NCBI GenBank assembly: GCA_028538565.1
Contig: JAPQWN010000009.1
Span: 33,706,576 to 33,770,575 of the forward strand
Reading direction: 5' to 3'
Length of the DNA stretch: 64,000 bases
Origin: Umbellularia californica
Taxonomy: Eukaryota; Streptophyta; Magnoliopsida; Laurales; Lauraceae
Shown here one piece after another: positions 45,267 through 56,504 of this stretch. Under the pieces are notes generated by a model that had not been told where the DNA came from, did no database searches, and saw only the letters and a program-made list of their open reading frames with translations. The position numbers were made by a program, and so were the translations under genes. Positions within the stretch are counted from its first letter, which is position 1; every line of letters begins with the position of its first letter.

Positions 45267-47164
45267 CAGACTTTCTCGCAGAGCATCCATTGCCTAAATA
45301 TTCTCCACTCAGAGATGATCTCCCAGACGAACCCGTCTACAACGTGGAGACCTTCTCGCCAAATGTCTCCTGGGACATGTACTTTGACGGTGCAACCAGG
45401 ACAAATGAAAACAGAAAGCTGATCTCGGGAGTTGGCATCCTCTTTGTTAGCCCCGACAAATACATGATTCCACACGCTTTCTCGCTACTGGAACCATGCA
45501 CAAACAATGCAGCTGAATACCAAGCTCTGATCTTAGGATTGGAACTCGCCATCGAATCCGGTATCACTATGCTGGAAGTCTTTGGAGACTCTCAACTGAT
45601 CGTCAACCTGATGAATCAGAAATATGAAGTCAGGAAGCCTGATCTGCTGCCTTACTACAACAAGGCACAATCGCTTCTGCAAAAGTTTGACATCTGTCAC
45701 ATCACCCACATTCGTAGAGGTGAAAACATCTGTGCACATGCCCTGGCTGGACTTGCTGCATCTATGGCAATTCAAGAAGGGGAAAACATGCAAATTACAG
45801 TGTGTGAGAGAAAGATCCTCCCTCCTCTTAACACACACCAAGCAGTTGCTGAATGCCACCAAGTGGTTGGAAGTCGGATCTCTATCCTTCAAACTTCAAT
45901 CGGTGACTGGAGGGATCCGTTCATTGATTACACTATGTTCGGAATCATACCTGAAGATCCAAAAGAACGGGTAAGCATTCAAAGGCGAGCCCCAAACTTT
46001 CATTTGGATATTCCTTCAAAAATCCTCCACAGGAAATCCTTCAACGGAGTACTTCTACGCTGCTTGTCACAACAAGAGGCCGAAGAAACACTTAAAGAAG
46101 TTCATGCTGGTCTTTGTGGAGCCCATCAGGCAGGTCCTAAGCTCTATGATCAGATAAAAAGGTTAGGTTACTATTGGCCTACCATGGTGCCCGACGCAAT
46201 GCAATTTGCCAAGCGCTGCCAGCTATGCCAAGTTCACAGAGATTTCATTCACATGCCTCCGGAATGGCTACACCCTACAGCAATCTCGTGGCCTTTTGAA
46301 GCATGGGGCATGGACATCATAGGTCCTATCTCTCCCCCTTCAAGCAAAGGTCATCGCTTCATCTTCGCCGCAACGGATTATTTTTCCAAGTGGTCAGAAG
46401 CATTTGCGTTCAACGAAATGAAGACATCATCAGTCCTTCAATTCCTACGCACCAACATCATTTGTCGTTTCGGCATACCTAAAAGATTCGTCCATGATAA
46501 CGGACCACAATTCCGGGATCATCGATTCTACAGGTTCTGCGACAAATACAAAATTCAAAGCTGTCCTTCGACTCCATACAATCCGGCAGCAAATGGATTA
46601 GCAGAAGCCTTCAACAAGACACTCTGCAAAATCCTCAAGAAAATGGTCTCTAGTCACAAAAGAGACTGGAGCGATAAACTGTCTGAAGCTTTGTGGGCCT
46701 ATCGAACCACCGTTCGAGGACCAACCCATAGCACACCATTCTCCTTGGTCTATGGATGCGAAGCTGTCGTGCCCCTAGTGGTACAAATTCCTTCTCTGAG
46801 GGTATCTCTACAAAATGACATGACTCAAGAAAGCAATGTCAAATTGCGACTCTATGAGCTGGACAATCTCGACGAGAGACGGCTCGAAGCTCGACAAAGC
46901 ATTGAACTTTACCAAGCACGCATGGCAGGATCTTTTGACAAAAAGGTCAGGCAACGCGCCTACAAAAAGGGTGACTTGGTTCTTGCGGTAAAAAGACCAA
47001 CGGTCTTCGCTCACAAGTCCAAAGGCAAGTTTGAACCAAAATGGGAGGGACCCTACGTCATCGACAAGGTCTTCTCCAACGGCGCATATGCCCTCCTAAA
47101 CATGGAAGGCGACAGATGTATGCTGCCTATCAACGGCAAGTTCTTGAAGCGGTACTACCCTTGA
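45062..47164 (+). pseudogene. archaeal-type RNase H and integrase of element A
   Basis: An open frame after the frameshift near 45168. Second RNase H at about 45365-45755: MYFDGAT, NNAAEYQAL and FGDSQLI keep three acidic residues, but the last reads CAHALAGLA with His (codon 45737) where element B has Asp. Integrase at about 46080-47160: zinc-binding H-x-H and C-Q-L-C, then Asp of WGMDIIGP, Asp of HDNGPQF and Glu of GLAEAFNKT (the DDE triad) all present, and a C-terminal WEGPYVI module. The integrase inserts element DNA in the nucleus; this frame is intact but cut off from upstream pol. Confidence 0.93.
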
Positions 47165-47519
47165 AGACTTACCCAACTGGGTAAGAGCAATGCCTGTATG
47201 GCCAAAACCTGTTCTCAGGTACTCGCTCGTCAAACCCACTCTCTTTAGAATTTTCATATCAAATGTCAAAATTTCTAGAGATTCAAAAACAATGCTTACT
47301 TTTATCGTTTCATTGTTCAAAAAAAAAATCCAAGTTTAGGAGCCTCTCCCTGACTTGACCAAAACTTTCGATCCTTGAACCAAGATTCATGGTTTGAAAC
47401 AAAAATCTGGATTCAGGGATTTCCACTCTAGTCCACCTTACCTTTTACTGCCAAATGGTTTTAGGTCAAAATTTACAACCCTCGTGTCTTTAAACAAAAA
47501 AAAAAAATTTTGGTTTTTT
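47165..47519 (+). other. short spacer after integrase in element A
   Basis: Matches 28371-28722 of element B in reverse. No coding potential; A-rich. Confidence 0.6.
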
Positions 47520-48020
47520 AAAAACCGCGGGGAAGTGACACTTAGTCGATACTCGCAAAACTCAAAAAATCGGAAGGATACGAAACCCATTCGATACTTC
47601 CAAAACCTCTAAAATCGTGGAGACACAACATTTCAGTTGATATCCACAACCCAAATTTCAAAGGTTCGAGAAAACCTAAAATCGTGGAGAAGCAACAAAC
47701 CAGTTGATATCCACAACCCAATTTCAAAAATCGTGGAGATGTAACATACCAGTTGCTATCCACAACCCAAATTTCAAATGGTTCGAGAAAACCTCAAATT
47801 TCAAAAATCGCGGAGAAACGACATCAAGTCAGTACCCGCAAAACCAAAAGTTTTGGGAAAAGCAGGGAAGCGACGCTTAGTCGATATTTGCACCCCAATT
47901 CGCGAGGAAGTGACATTCCATCAATACTCGCAAAACCGAATGAGCAAGGAAGCGACATTCCATCGATACTTGCAAGACCATTCAGCGGGGAGGCGACATT
48001 TGGTCGATACCTGCATTTTG
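47520..48020 (+). repeat. tandem repeat block 1 of element A
   Basis: Short units of about 40-60 bp built on GTCGATAC/TCGCAAAAC and GTTGATATCCACAACCCA. Same block as 27780-28370 in element B. Confidence 0.75.
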
Positions 48021-48260
48021 AAAACCAAAACTCGGCTATAAACGCCAAAATCTGGCTATAAAACACCAAAACTCAGCTATAAACGCCAAAACCGGCTATA
48101 AATGCCACAAATCGGCTATCAATGCCACAAAAAATTGGCTTTCACGCCGACAAACCAAAACTTGGCTTTAAAAAAAACCCGGCTATCAATGCCACCAAAC
48201 CGGCTATCAATGCCACCAAACTGGCTGTAAATGCCACAAAAATCCGGCTTTCATGCCAAA
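48020..48260 (+). repeat. tandem repeat block 2 of element A (CGGCTATAAAYGCC)
   Basis: About ten copies of CGGCTATAAAYGCCAAAA or CGGCTATCAATGCCAC, 18-22 bp apart. The same motif, in the same sense, occurs in the LTR (13530-13575). Confidence 0.8.
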
Positions 48261-48384
48261 TTCGTTTCCCCTACCAAAACAACCATTTGACAAAAGATTT
48301 TCACAAAATGACAAAGCTTTTGATCAAATCCCATTTAGCAATCGCTTTCATCACAAAAAGATTTGAGTGAGCGTAGGAAAAAAA

Positions 48385-48575
48385 AAAAAGGGTACCAAAA
48401 AAATACATGTGGTACCAAAGCAAAAAAAAGGAAAGTGTTCACAAGCACTACAAAAAAAGGGTACCAAAAAAATACATGTGGTACCAAAGCAAAAAAAAAG
48501 AAAGTGTTCACAAGCACTACAAAAAAAGAAGTACCAAAAAAATACATGTGGTACCAAAAAAAAAAATAAATAAGA
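48385..48575 (+). repeat. tandem repeat block 3 of element A
   Basis: Three units of about 68 bp with ATACATGTGGTACCAAAG and GTGTTCACAAGCACTAC. Lies just past the stop of the opposite-strand gene. Confidence 0.85.
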
Positions 48576-48598
48576 AGAATAGTTTCTGCTACAAAAAA

Positions 48599-50489
48599 TC
48601 AGGAGCTCAGCCAAAAATGGTCTCCAGCCAAAGCAAGCCGCTCTCCAAACGCCATCTGACAAGCCGGAAATATACAATGCGGCCTGATGTGTGTTCCATC
48701 TCCTCCAGCAAAAATAGCCTCGCCTAGCCAATAAGTGAGGTAAATTGCAATTTCTCTCTGCAGTGCAATGTCAGAACAAATTACATCTGTACCTGCGAAG
48801 AAGTCTTTCAACTCTTCTTGCATGGCGGAAGCCTTCTTCCGGTCCTCCAGGGTCATGCTGTCAGAAGACTCTCTGCTGTCAAAGAGGTTGAAGAATGAAG
48901 AGCCATAACTCTTCCAACTGCTGGATCTTACTTTCGAGCCCTCCTTCTCCTTCAGAAAATCATAGAAGGCGACGAGCTGAAAGTATAGGAGCCTGAACTC
49001 CTCTGACTGCTCCTCAAGGACGCTTTCAATCGGCATGAACTCCTCGTAGAGTTTGCCAAGGATGGGCAATCCAGTAATGGCGCTCAACTCCTTCAAGGAA
49101 AAACCAATCTCACCATTCGTTACAACGAAGGTATTGGTTTGTGGGAGAAATGATTCCAACATGACCATGAAGGCCTCGTCGGAAAAAGCCACGGTCTCCC
49201 TAAAAGCGCGGACCGCGTCAAAAATCCCGGCTTCCTTCAAAATGGTGCCACCAATCAGCAGGATGCGATCAGTCCACGACTTCCAATCGGAGTCAACACT
49301 GAAACGGCCACGAAGTCGAAAAGGCTTCACCCAATTGCTGCCGTCACCGCTGAAAACGCCAAGGTCCACCGGTCCCAAATCGACTGACGAATAATCAGAG
49401 CCCTGGTAGCCGCTGGCTGGCATCAACATGTCCATTTGGGCAGGCGACTTCTCCGCATATCCGGAGGGACCGCCAACAAAAACCCCGGTCTTGATCACAC
49501 TGGTCCTCTTCAACCAGCTCGGAGGATCTTCCCTCTTAGGGCATGTGGGAGAAAGGCTCAGGATCGAGATGGTCCGATCAAAAGACGACCGGATAGAAAT
49601 AATTCTCTCCTCAGCATCTGTTGTGTAAGAGAACTGAAAACATCTCCTTTGGTATGTCAAGTCGTCAGGGACTGCATCTCCAAAGAAGAAGGTAGGCTTG
49701 GGTAAAACCCTCAGATCGTCCATAACCCAAGGACGGTTGCTTACCATGATCTTATAGAACTCCTCATCCTTGAGAGCGATCAATCGCTGTCTCATCTCAT
49801 CGCGATTGAGGGAATCGCACTCTTCCAAGTTCTTCTCAACAAACTGGACCTTCTCCCAGGCCTGCTGAACGGCCACATTAGAAGATCTGGCGGATCGACG
49901 AGGTACGCTTATAGCAGGCTCTTTACCCTTGTTCGTTCTGGAGGAACCACCTGCAAAGGTTGGAAAAGAAAAAAAAGATCATCATAAAAATGACAGAATT
50001 TCGCTAAAAGCAAATCTGCCGAAATTTTGGCATGGTTCCGGGGCAATTCCGAAGAAAATGGAAATACCCCGAAAGAAATAGAAAGTTTTGAAGATGGGCT
50101 CAACATCGCTGCGAGCTCCGAAACTCCAAACTTTCGAAACCTCAAAATCTCCGCAAAATCAAGAAGGGCTCAACATAGCTGCGAGCTCCATATTCCCAAA
50201 TATGCAAAGATTTTCAGGTATGCTATCATGCTCTCAAATTCAAATCTACAAAAAGTACATGCATGAACATCTAGATTTGCATAAAAACACATTATTCATG
50301 ATAACCAAAAAAAAAAAAAAAGAAGGAAATCACGTGAAAAAAAAAAAGAGAGAGAAGAAGAATAGAAAGAAAAGAAAAAAGAAAAAAAAAAGAAGAAAGA
50401 AAAAAAAAAAGAGAAACTTTTTTTTTCCATCCTATTCTCTACATGGAGTTTTCTTGAAAGAAAAAGAAAGAAAACTTACTTGAAGCCAT
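48599..50489 (-). pseudogene. opposite-strand PMD-like gene of element A, 3' half deleted
   Basis: Start ATG at 50489-50487, splice donor GTAAGT at 50479, acceptor at 49951, then exon 2 from 49950, mirroring element B. Exon 2 is open down to 48599. It holds the plant-mobile-domain-like region (LLPQTN-type TNTFVVTNGEIGF, SAITGLPILG, and YLTYWLGEAIFAGGDG). At the 3' side the frame jumps from the position of 24560 in element B to that of 27110, fused at GCTTTGG, so introns 2-4, the basic and acidic parts and the coiled coil are lost and about seven foreign residues follow. By eye roughly nine residues in ten match element B. Confidence 0.88.
49951..50479 (-). other. intron 1 of the element A opposite-strand gene
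   Basis: 529 bp, begins GTAAGTTTTC and ends with a pyrimidine-rich TTTCCAACCTTTGCAG. Phase 1, the same position as the 710-bp intron of element B. Confidence 0.85.
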
Positions 50490-50612
50490 TGATGGAGAAG
50501 AAGAAGGAAAAAGCTTGAAGATCCTTGAAGAAGAAGAACTCTTGGTCTTAGAGCTCTCTTGAGATTGTTGCAAAAGAAAGCAATAAGGGCAAGAGATCTA
50601 GCCTCCTCCTTG

Positions 50613-50620
50613 CTTTTATA
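50613..50620 (-). promoter_or_regulatory. TATA box of the element A opposite-strand gene
   Basis: Minus strand reads TATAAAAG, 124 bases before the ATG. The same word sits 117-124 bases before the ATG in element B. Confidence 0.7.
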
Positions 50621-50699
50621 GAAGAGGGCAAATCAAAGAAGGAAACAAAAAAAGAAAGGTAAGTGCTACTAATTAGTAACCTTACCAAAAGAGAAGAAA

Positions 50700-50935
50700 T
50701 TAGAAAGATTCTTTCCCAAAAAGAAAGATGTCTTTGAGAGATTTTCTCCCAAAATCAATCAATGAGAGATTCTCTCCAACAAAATAGGAGATTGGAGATT
50801 CTTTCCCAAAAAGAAAGATACCTTGAGATATTTTCTCCCAAATTAAGGGAAGATGAGAGATTCTCTCCCATAAAGATATTTTTAGATATTCTCTATCTAA
50901 ATGAGATATCTTTAGATATTCTTTACAAAAATGGC
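50700..50935. repeat. GAGATTCTCTCCC repeats upstream of the element A opposite-strand gene
   Basis: About eight degenerate units of about 30 bp (GAGAGATTCTCTCCCA, GATATCTTTAGATATTCT). Matches 22090-22330 of element B. Confidence 0.7.
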
Positions 50936-51286
50936 CCCACATGAGATCTAAGCCATCCTAAAAAGCTTAAGGTCCCATGGGCTAGCCCATATGAGCCAGG
51001 TTTGACCACCTAGGCACTAAAAAAAAAATAAAAAAAAATGGGCTTTTAGTCAGAAAAAAAAATCCCTCTTACCAAGAGCATAAAAAATGGTTCCATGCCT
51101 CTTTTGAGTTGATTGAACCATACAAAAAATTTCCAAGCCCCATGAGCTTCCAAAGAATCAAACCATCCAGCCTCATATACCAAATTGAGCCAAAATCTTG
51201 AAATTGACATTCCACAAAAATCCAAACCACTCCAATGGACCCACACAGTCCCAAAGAGTGACCAAAAAACCAAATCCTGGTCCTCT

Positions 51287-51445
51287 AACTTGCCACATAC
51301 AGCTTGTTAGGTCACAAAACCAAAACCAAAAACCAAATCATGATCCCCTAACTTGCCACATACAGCCTGTTAGGTCTACAAGATCAAAACCAAAACCCGA
51401 CCCCCTAACCTGCCACATACAGCTTGTTAGGTCACAAGGTCAAAA
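51287..51445. repeat. three ~58-bp repeats before the element A 3' LTR
   Basis: TTGCCACATACAGCTTGTTA appears three times with small changes. Matches 21573-21735 of element B. Confidence 0.8.
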
Positions 51446-51665
51446 ACAAATGCCCAAATCCACATCCCTGATGTCATCTTCAAAACTTTGCCTCGAGATG
51501 GTACTTGATTCCTTTCATTTACCATAAAATTCCCCTGGAAGCTCAAAGGCTACTCTACCAAAGGAAAGATTGCTCAAAGACTCTTGGTCAAGACACAAGC
51601 TCTCCTTCAAAAATCTCTTCGAGGCACATCGACTACAAAAGTCAAGCAACTCGTCCCTGTACCTC

Positions 51666-51676
51666 GAGGGGGCATT
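51666..51676 (+). other. polypurine tract of element A
   Basis: GAGGGGGCATT directly precedes the 3' LTR. The reversed copy lies at 21335-21345 beside the element B 3' LTR. Confidence 0.75.
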
Positions 51677-54218
51677 TGTTGACACCAAAAATGTCACTTT
51701 GCCTCTTCAACATCAAGAAAGCTGCATGAAGTCGCAACCTGCCATAAATAGGCAATGCAATTTCTCCAAAAAATCAAATCTTGTTAGAATCAAACAAAAA
51801 CTGCAAGATCCTTCAAGATAGCCAAGAGAAGAGTACACATGAAGTTTCGGGCCATTTCAGAATCATTTGGCCTAACTTCGCTTCTTCGACAGCTAAAATG
51901 GCGCTCCCGGCGGCGACATCATCGGAGACGTCAAAACTTCGATCAGAGCCTACGGATGACTCCAGCATGTCTCAAAAGGGCTCCATGCCAAATTTCAAGT
52001 CAAACCGACAACGTTTGACCCTCCATCAATGCCCAGCAGCAAAATCAAGCCTCCCGGCGGCGGGAACCACCGAAGCCTTCGCTCATCAAACCAAGTGCAT
52101 GAGTGGCTTCAACATGCTTCCAAAAGGCTGCACGTCAAATTTCAGGTCATTCCGACAACGTTTGACCAGGTTTCGATGCTCCGAGAGAAAATCAAGCCTA
52201 CCGGCGGCGGAGCAACCCGGGACCATGACATCCAAAACGGAGCCCATGGAACGTCTCAAAATGACTCCAATAGGCTCCCCGTCAAATTTCAGGTCAATCG
52301 GACATCGTTTGGCCACATATCAAAGCTCGGCATTTTCCCCGCAGCAAAATCAAGTGAAGCATCGACGGGACCCCAAACGGCTTCAAAACTCAAACAAAAG
52401 CCTATGGTTGGTCTTATTTATTGCTCAGGAGGCTCCACCTCAAATTTCAGGTCATTCCGACATCGTTTGACCAAGTTTCAGCTTCTGGCGGAAAATCAGC
52501 AGCTCTACGCGACAAAGTCTTCGGCTTTCCCGGAAAATTGGAAACTTTGCACTCTAAAAATGCAAGGATTCTCATCAGGTTTTTCTACAGGGAAATCAAG
52601 CCAATAAATGAGAAAAAATGTCAAGAAAAATACAGAAGAAAACGGCGACGAAAAAGACCGCAAAACGGACCAAAAAAGGGGAAAAACCCCCAGGGTCGCA
52701 GCCCGCGACCCTGGCCCAGGGTCGCCGGCCCATGGTCGCCGGCGACCATGGAAGTCCGGGTCATCGGATTTTTTGCCGGTGACCCGTTTTTCCGTCCCTT
52801 TTCGCGTTTTACGCGTTTTGGCCCCTGTGGTTCCCTGAAATTGTGATTTTTAGTGCTTTAAATTGACTCATATCCGACGACATCTCGGATCCGCCGTCAA
52901 AAGCATAAAATCATCATTGATCGCTCCAAGATCGCCAACCGACTGACCAAGAAAGTGCACTTTCTGTCCGACCGATCGTGAAATCGACAAGACAGATGTC
53001 ACTAGCCCGCTGCTAGCTATCAATGTCTGAAGTTACATGTTCATCCGATGTCGATCAGCATGTAGATCCATCGATGATCATCGCCAAAAGAATTCCAGAA
53101 GACACGGCATGGCCCGCGACTCTTCGACTGCTCGGCGACCATTTAATGCAGTTAATTGACTAGCTTTATTGCAGTCATTAATTCATTTCTTTGGACGGCC
53201 CAATCAGAAGCAAGCATTCGGGAGTTACAAATCAAGAGATTCATGGCACTTAAACCTTGAAATTCCTCCCATCATGACGATTAAATGCCCTCAATCTCCA
53301 TCGGCCAATCAGATTCAAGGAAAAAGGAGTTACAAAATCAAGAAATAAATCTTGTAACTCCTTCATTAAAGCAATTAAAGCTCATAAACTCTCCTAAATG
53401 GCTACCAAAAGCCTATAAATAGGAGAGCATTCCATTGAAATCGGGATCAGAAAAAAAGAGATCGTATCGGAAAGAATCCAGAGAAAGAAAAAGAGAGAAA
53501 AACTCTGCTGAAGTTCTGCACCGACCACCACTACAAGGTGACAAAAGTCCCTTGGGGGGCACCCCCCCAAGGTCCTTGCCTTCTCCCGCTGCCTCCAATG
53601 GCTTAGACGTGGCTTTTCAGCCCGTCTACTTAGCTTTTTATTGGACATAGGACCTTCTTTTGGTCTTTGTCCTCTAAAAATCTGAGGTTATAGCCAAGCC
53701 AAGCGAATCAAGAGCATCCTCTGTTCTCATCTGCATGGATGATGGCGAAGCCCATACATGGCTTGCGACCGTCAATCTGAACGAGTCCCCCACAATCTTC
53801 TGAGAAGTTAGATCCTCCTTTTCTTGCTTTTCATTGTAGTTTGTATTTTTCTAAAAGAGACAAAAATCACAACTCTTGTCTTTCATTATTGATGAGAATT
53901 GTAAATCGGCTATAAACGCCAAAATCGGCTCTAAATGCCAAACAAAATCGCCTTTCACGGCAAACCAAGAAAATGTCTCTTTTCTTAAATATTTGTGCAA
54001 TGGAAAACTTGAAAGAAGTTGATTTCCTTTTTACTTGCGAAGGTTGATCTCCGAATTACCACTTGCAATTCCAAGTAAAATAGAAAATCTAGCACACCCA
54101 CACAAAAGAAATGTTGATGCACGCTTCATGCCCCCCGGGCGCAAAAGGGCCGGACCCGACGGACTCCCACGTCCGCCGACCCCGGTAGCACCCACGGCAT
54201 TCGGAGCGCGTTCCATCA
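51677..54218 (+). repeat. 3' LTR of element A
   Basis: 2,542 bp, TGTTGACACC...CCATCA, followed by TATTT. Differs from the 5' LTR at about 30 substitutions by eye. It has 7 C instead of 31 (53572-53578), and about 26 extra bases in the palindromic cluster (52692-52717). Confidence 0.95.
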
Positions 54219-54559
54219 TATTTCTCAGTACAAGAAATCCCATGACAAAACAACTGGAAAAGAAAAACTTCAAGTCTTCTAAACTTTTGTATAAAACCTT
54301 GGCAAAAGATCTTGCATAAAATCATAGAAATGAATAAGGCAAAATTAATTAACTGCTACTACTACTACTACTAGTAATCCCCCTTTTTGTTTAAGAACTG
54401 TCAATTCAGCATAACAAAGATGGAGAGTAATATCAAAAGTATTTGTCCTAACATCAGAAAATATGAACGTCCATCAAAAGTCAAAGAAAAGTAACGACGT
54501 GCACTATAAAACATAGAACAGTCAAAAGAGTAGTCAAAAAGAAAAATAGGGGAATAGAA
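54219..54559 (-). other. 3' part of element C beside the insertion
   Basis: Begins with the TATTT target duplication of element A (54219-54223). Contains a (CTA)n microsatellite at about 54354-54374. No gene seen. Confidence 0.5.
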
Positions 54560-55622
54560 TCAACAATGTCGAAGCTGATTAAACATGTCAGACAGTTGGT
54601 TGCTCAGAAGATTGCACTGATTGATAGATAGACGGTGCATCTCATCAAATTGCTTGGTTGTTGAGTTTCGCATGTCATTGGAATCGGATGTCATTCTATC
54701 TTCTAGTAGCTCAACTTGGATTAACTGATCATAAATTGAACGTTCAACTAAAAGGAGACGATTTTCAATGGAATTTTTGTCCTCTTCATCCCGAGTCTGA
54801 GCATGAGCATGCTCCCCCTGTATGTGATGTCGAACAGTGTCAGACATAGCTAAAGTAGCAACATTGATCTTGGATCTGCAGACAATGGCCTCTTCATCAA
54901 TATAGTCTTTACATCCAAACCCAATCAGCATCTTGCAGATCATGATTGCAAATGGAAGAGCAAGTCGCTTTGGCCATTCGTACACTTTAAGTATTACATC
55001 GAATATCGTTTTCAGAATATCGACTTGCAGACCAGTTCTGATCCAATGGCATATATCAAATATGCCTAATTGTATGAGAGATCGGATGTTTATGGCATAT
55101 GAAGGTGTTAAATCCTGTAGTCTAAAGTCAGCTAAAAAATGTATAGCAGTTCTGAGTTCCACTCGGTCTCCCACATAGAGCAGTAACTACATCATTTTTA
55201 TGCATTTCCACATTTGCTGGATCTGGGAACGGATAATTAGAGTTTGGAGGTCTTTGAACCTTAAGCAATTCTCCAATGGAATCGGTACTAACTGTGATAG
55301 TTTTCACCCTAAAATAAGTTTTGAAACTATCTTGGAATATGTTATACATGTTGCAATAGAATTCACGAACCCAGTCTTTGAATACATCATATCTCATTTC
55401 CATAGGAATTTTCAAATTTCGATGGGTAGCCCGAGTGAAGAACCTTATAAACAGTAGTCCTCATTTTTCAAAAACTCATTCAAAAATGACTGGACAACCT
55501 TTGAAAGTAGTTTCAAAGAGCTCTACACTTTGGGCATCCGGAAATTGCTCCCTATTGAATGATGAAGAAGAAGTTGCGGGATGCCTTCCTTTTGAAGATT
55601 TTGGAGCCATATTTCAACCGAA
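54560..55622 (-). pseudogene. putative plant transposon protein in element C (broken)
   Basis: A start at about 55605 on the minus strand begins MAPKSSKGRHP, a Ser-rich opening typical of plant repeat-borne 'putative plant transposon protein' genes. Homology continues in three frames: the first stops near 55470, the next spans 55415-55128 (REFYCNMYNIFQ...), the last 55174-54560. The last part has YAINIRSLIQLGIFDICHWI and a hydrophobic LALPFAIMICKMLIGFG, then a C-terminal helical region. These proteins have no established biochemical role. At least two frame breaks make it a pseudogene. Confidence 0.55.
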
Positions 55623-56284
55623 GAGTTCATAGAGACAATATGTCAAACATGTAGTAAGTATGCAAGAAGTCTCATAGGCATTAAATCAAACAGTTGGTGT
55701 GTAGAAAGTGTAGCAAACAATGCAAGGACAATGTGACTTCTTCCAATGATCCCAATGGATCCAACATAGTGTAAATGGGTCTTTCATTTGACATAGCAGC
55801 CAAACAATGGATCAGATCAGCCACATTCATCAGAAATGCAAAAACCCCCAAATATTCACAACCTTTTGTCATTTTCAAATCTTCTTCAAGAGATGAACTC
55901 AAGAAATCATCTCCACCCACACATCATCCAAAAGAAATGCCAAAGACATAAGTTGTGATAATGTCCAAGCTATTCCTCTACCAAAACAAAAATAAAGGCA
56001 TGGAATGTAAATAGAATCCATGAGAGATAGGAAGAGAGACTTACATTGGAAGAGAGAGTGTGGATATGATTGCAAAGGTCCTTTGAAAAGCAAGAGAGTT
56101 TTGAGGAAGAATGAGCTCAAATGACGGAAAATGGGGAGAATTGGGAGAAAGCCCTAGAAATATCATAAAGGAACTTGAAAAAACATGAGCTAGCTAAAAT
56201 AGGTTTTTAAAAGACTTGAGGCACTCGCTATAGTGAGCCCTCATTCTGGGTGAAGGCCTGGATGGTCTCACTATAGTGAACCTG
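55623..56284 (-). other. leader region of element C
   Basis: No coding homology. The minus strand has a consensus-like splice donor (AATGTAAGTCT) at about 56046, suggesting a 5' leader intron before the start codon near 55605; the acceptor is not clear. Confidence 0.3.
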
Positions 56285-56499
56285 CTCTCAGGCCTGGGCT
56301 CGTTTTTGCCTTGAAGCTTGATGTTTTGTGTGGCCATGACTCTTGAAACTCCATCTTGAAGTGTTTTATGTGTCCGGGAGTCTTCAACCTCTGTTTTAGG
56401 GTGACATCACAGTCCACATCTAAAAGAATAAAAATTACAACTCAATCAAGACTTGAGTTTTGTTCAAATTAGATGAATTTGCCAGCTAGAACTCTAGCG
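56285..56499 (-). repeat. 5' LTR fragment of element C
   Basis: Shares most bases with 11037-11245, e.g. TTGAAGCTTGATGTTTTGTG and GACTTGAGTTTTGTTCAAAT. The terminal bases AGCG replace AACA of the left copy. The flanking CATGC matches the left flank. Left of about 56285 the similarity fades. Confidence 0.6.
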
Positions 56500-56504
56500 C
56501 ATGC

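Larger units (their letters stand above)
11301..54218 (+). mobile_element. Element A: Tat-lineage Ty3/gypsy retrotransposon, interrupted by element B
   Basis: LTRs at 11301-13844 and 51677-54218 begin TGTTGACACC and end CCATCA. The flanks are TATTT on both sides (11296-11300 and 54219-54223), an exact 5-bp target duplication in element C. Removing element B and one copy of its ATCCG duplication leaves about 19.7 kb. Order: LTR, PBS, leader, gag-protease, RT, RNase H, archaeal-type RNase H, integrase, tandem repeats, opposite-strand gene (truncated), polypurine tract, LTR. The second RNase H and the opposite-strand gene place it in the plant Tat group. LTRs differ at about 30 sites by eye (~1.2%). 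Confidence 0.95.
10375..56499 (-). mobile_element. Element C: small LTR-type element split by the Tat nest
   Basis: Outer copy of the nest. CATGC occurs immediately outside both ends (10370-10374 and 56500-56504), as expected of a 5-bp target duplication. About 210 bp next to the right terminus (56285-56499) matches 11037-11245 in the same orientation. A polypurine tract adjoins the left LTR on the minus strand. Without the nested insertion it would be about 3.2 kb, too short for a full gag-pol, and it carries only a broken plant-transposon-protein gene. The right LTR is not complete compared with the left one, so C may be rearranged as well as non-autonomous. Confidence 0.55.
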
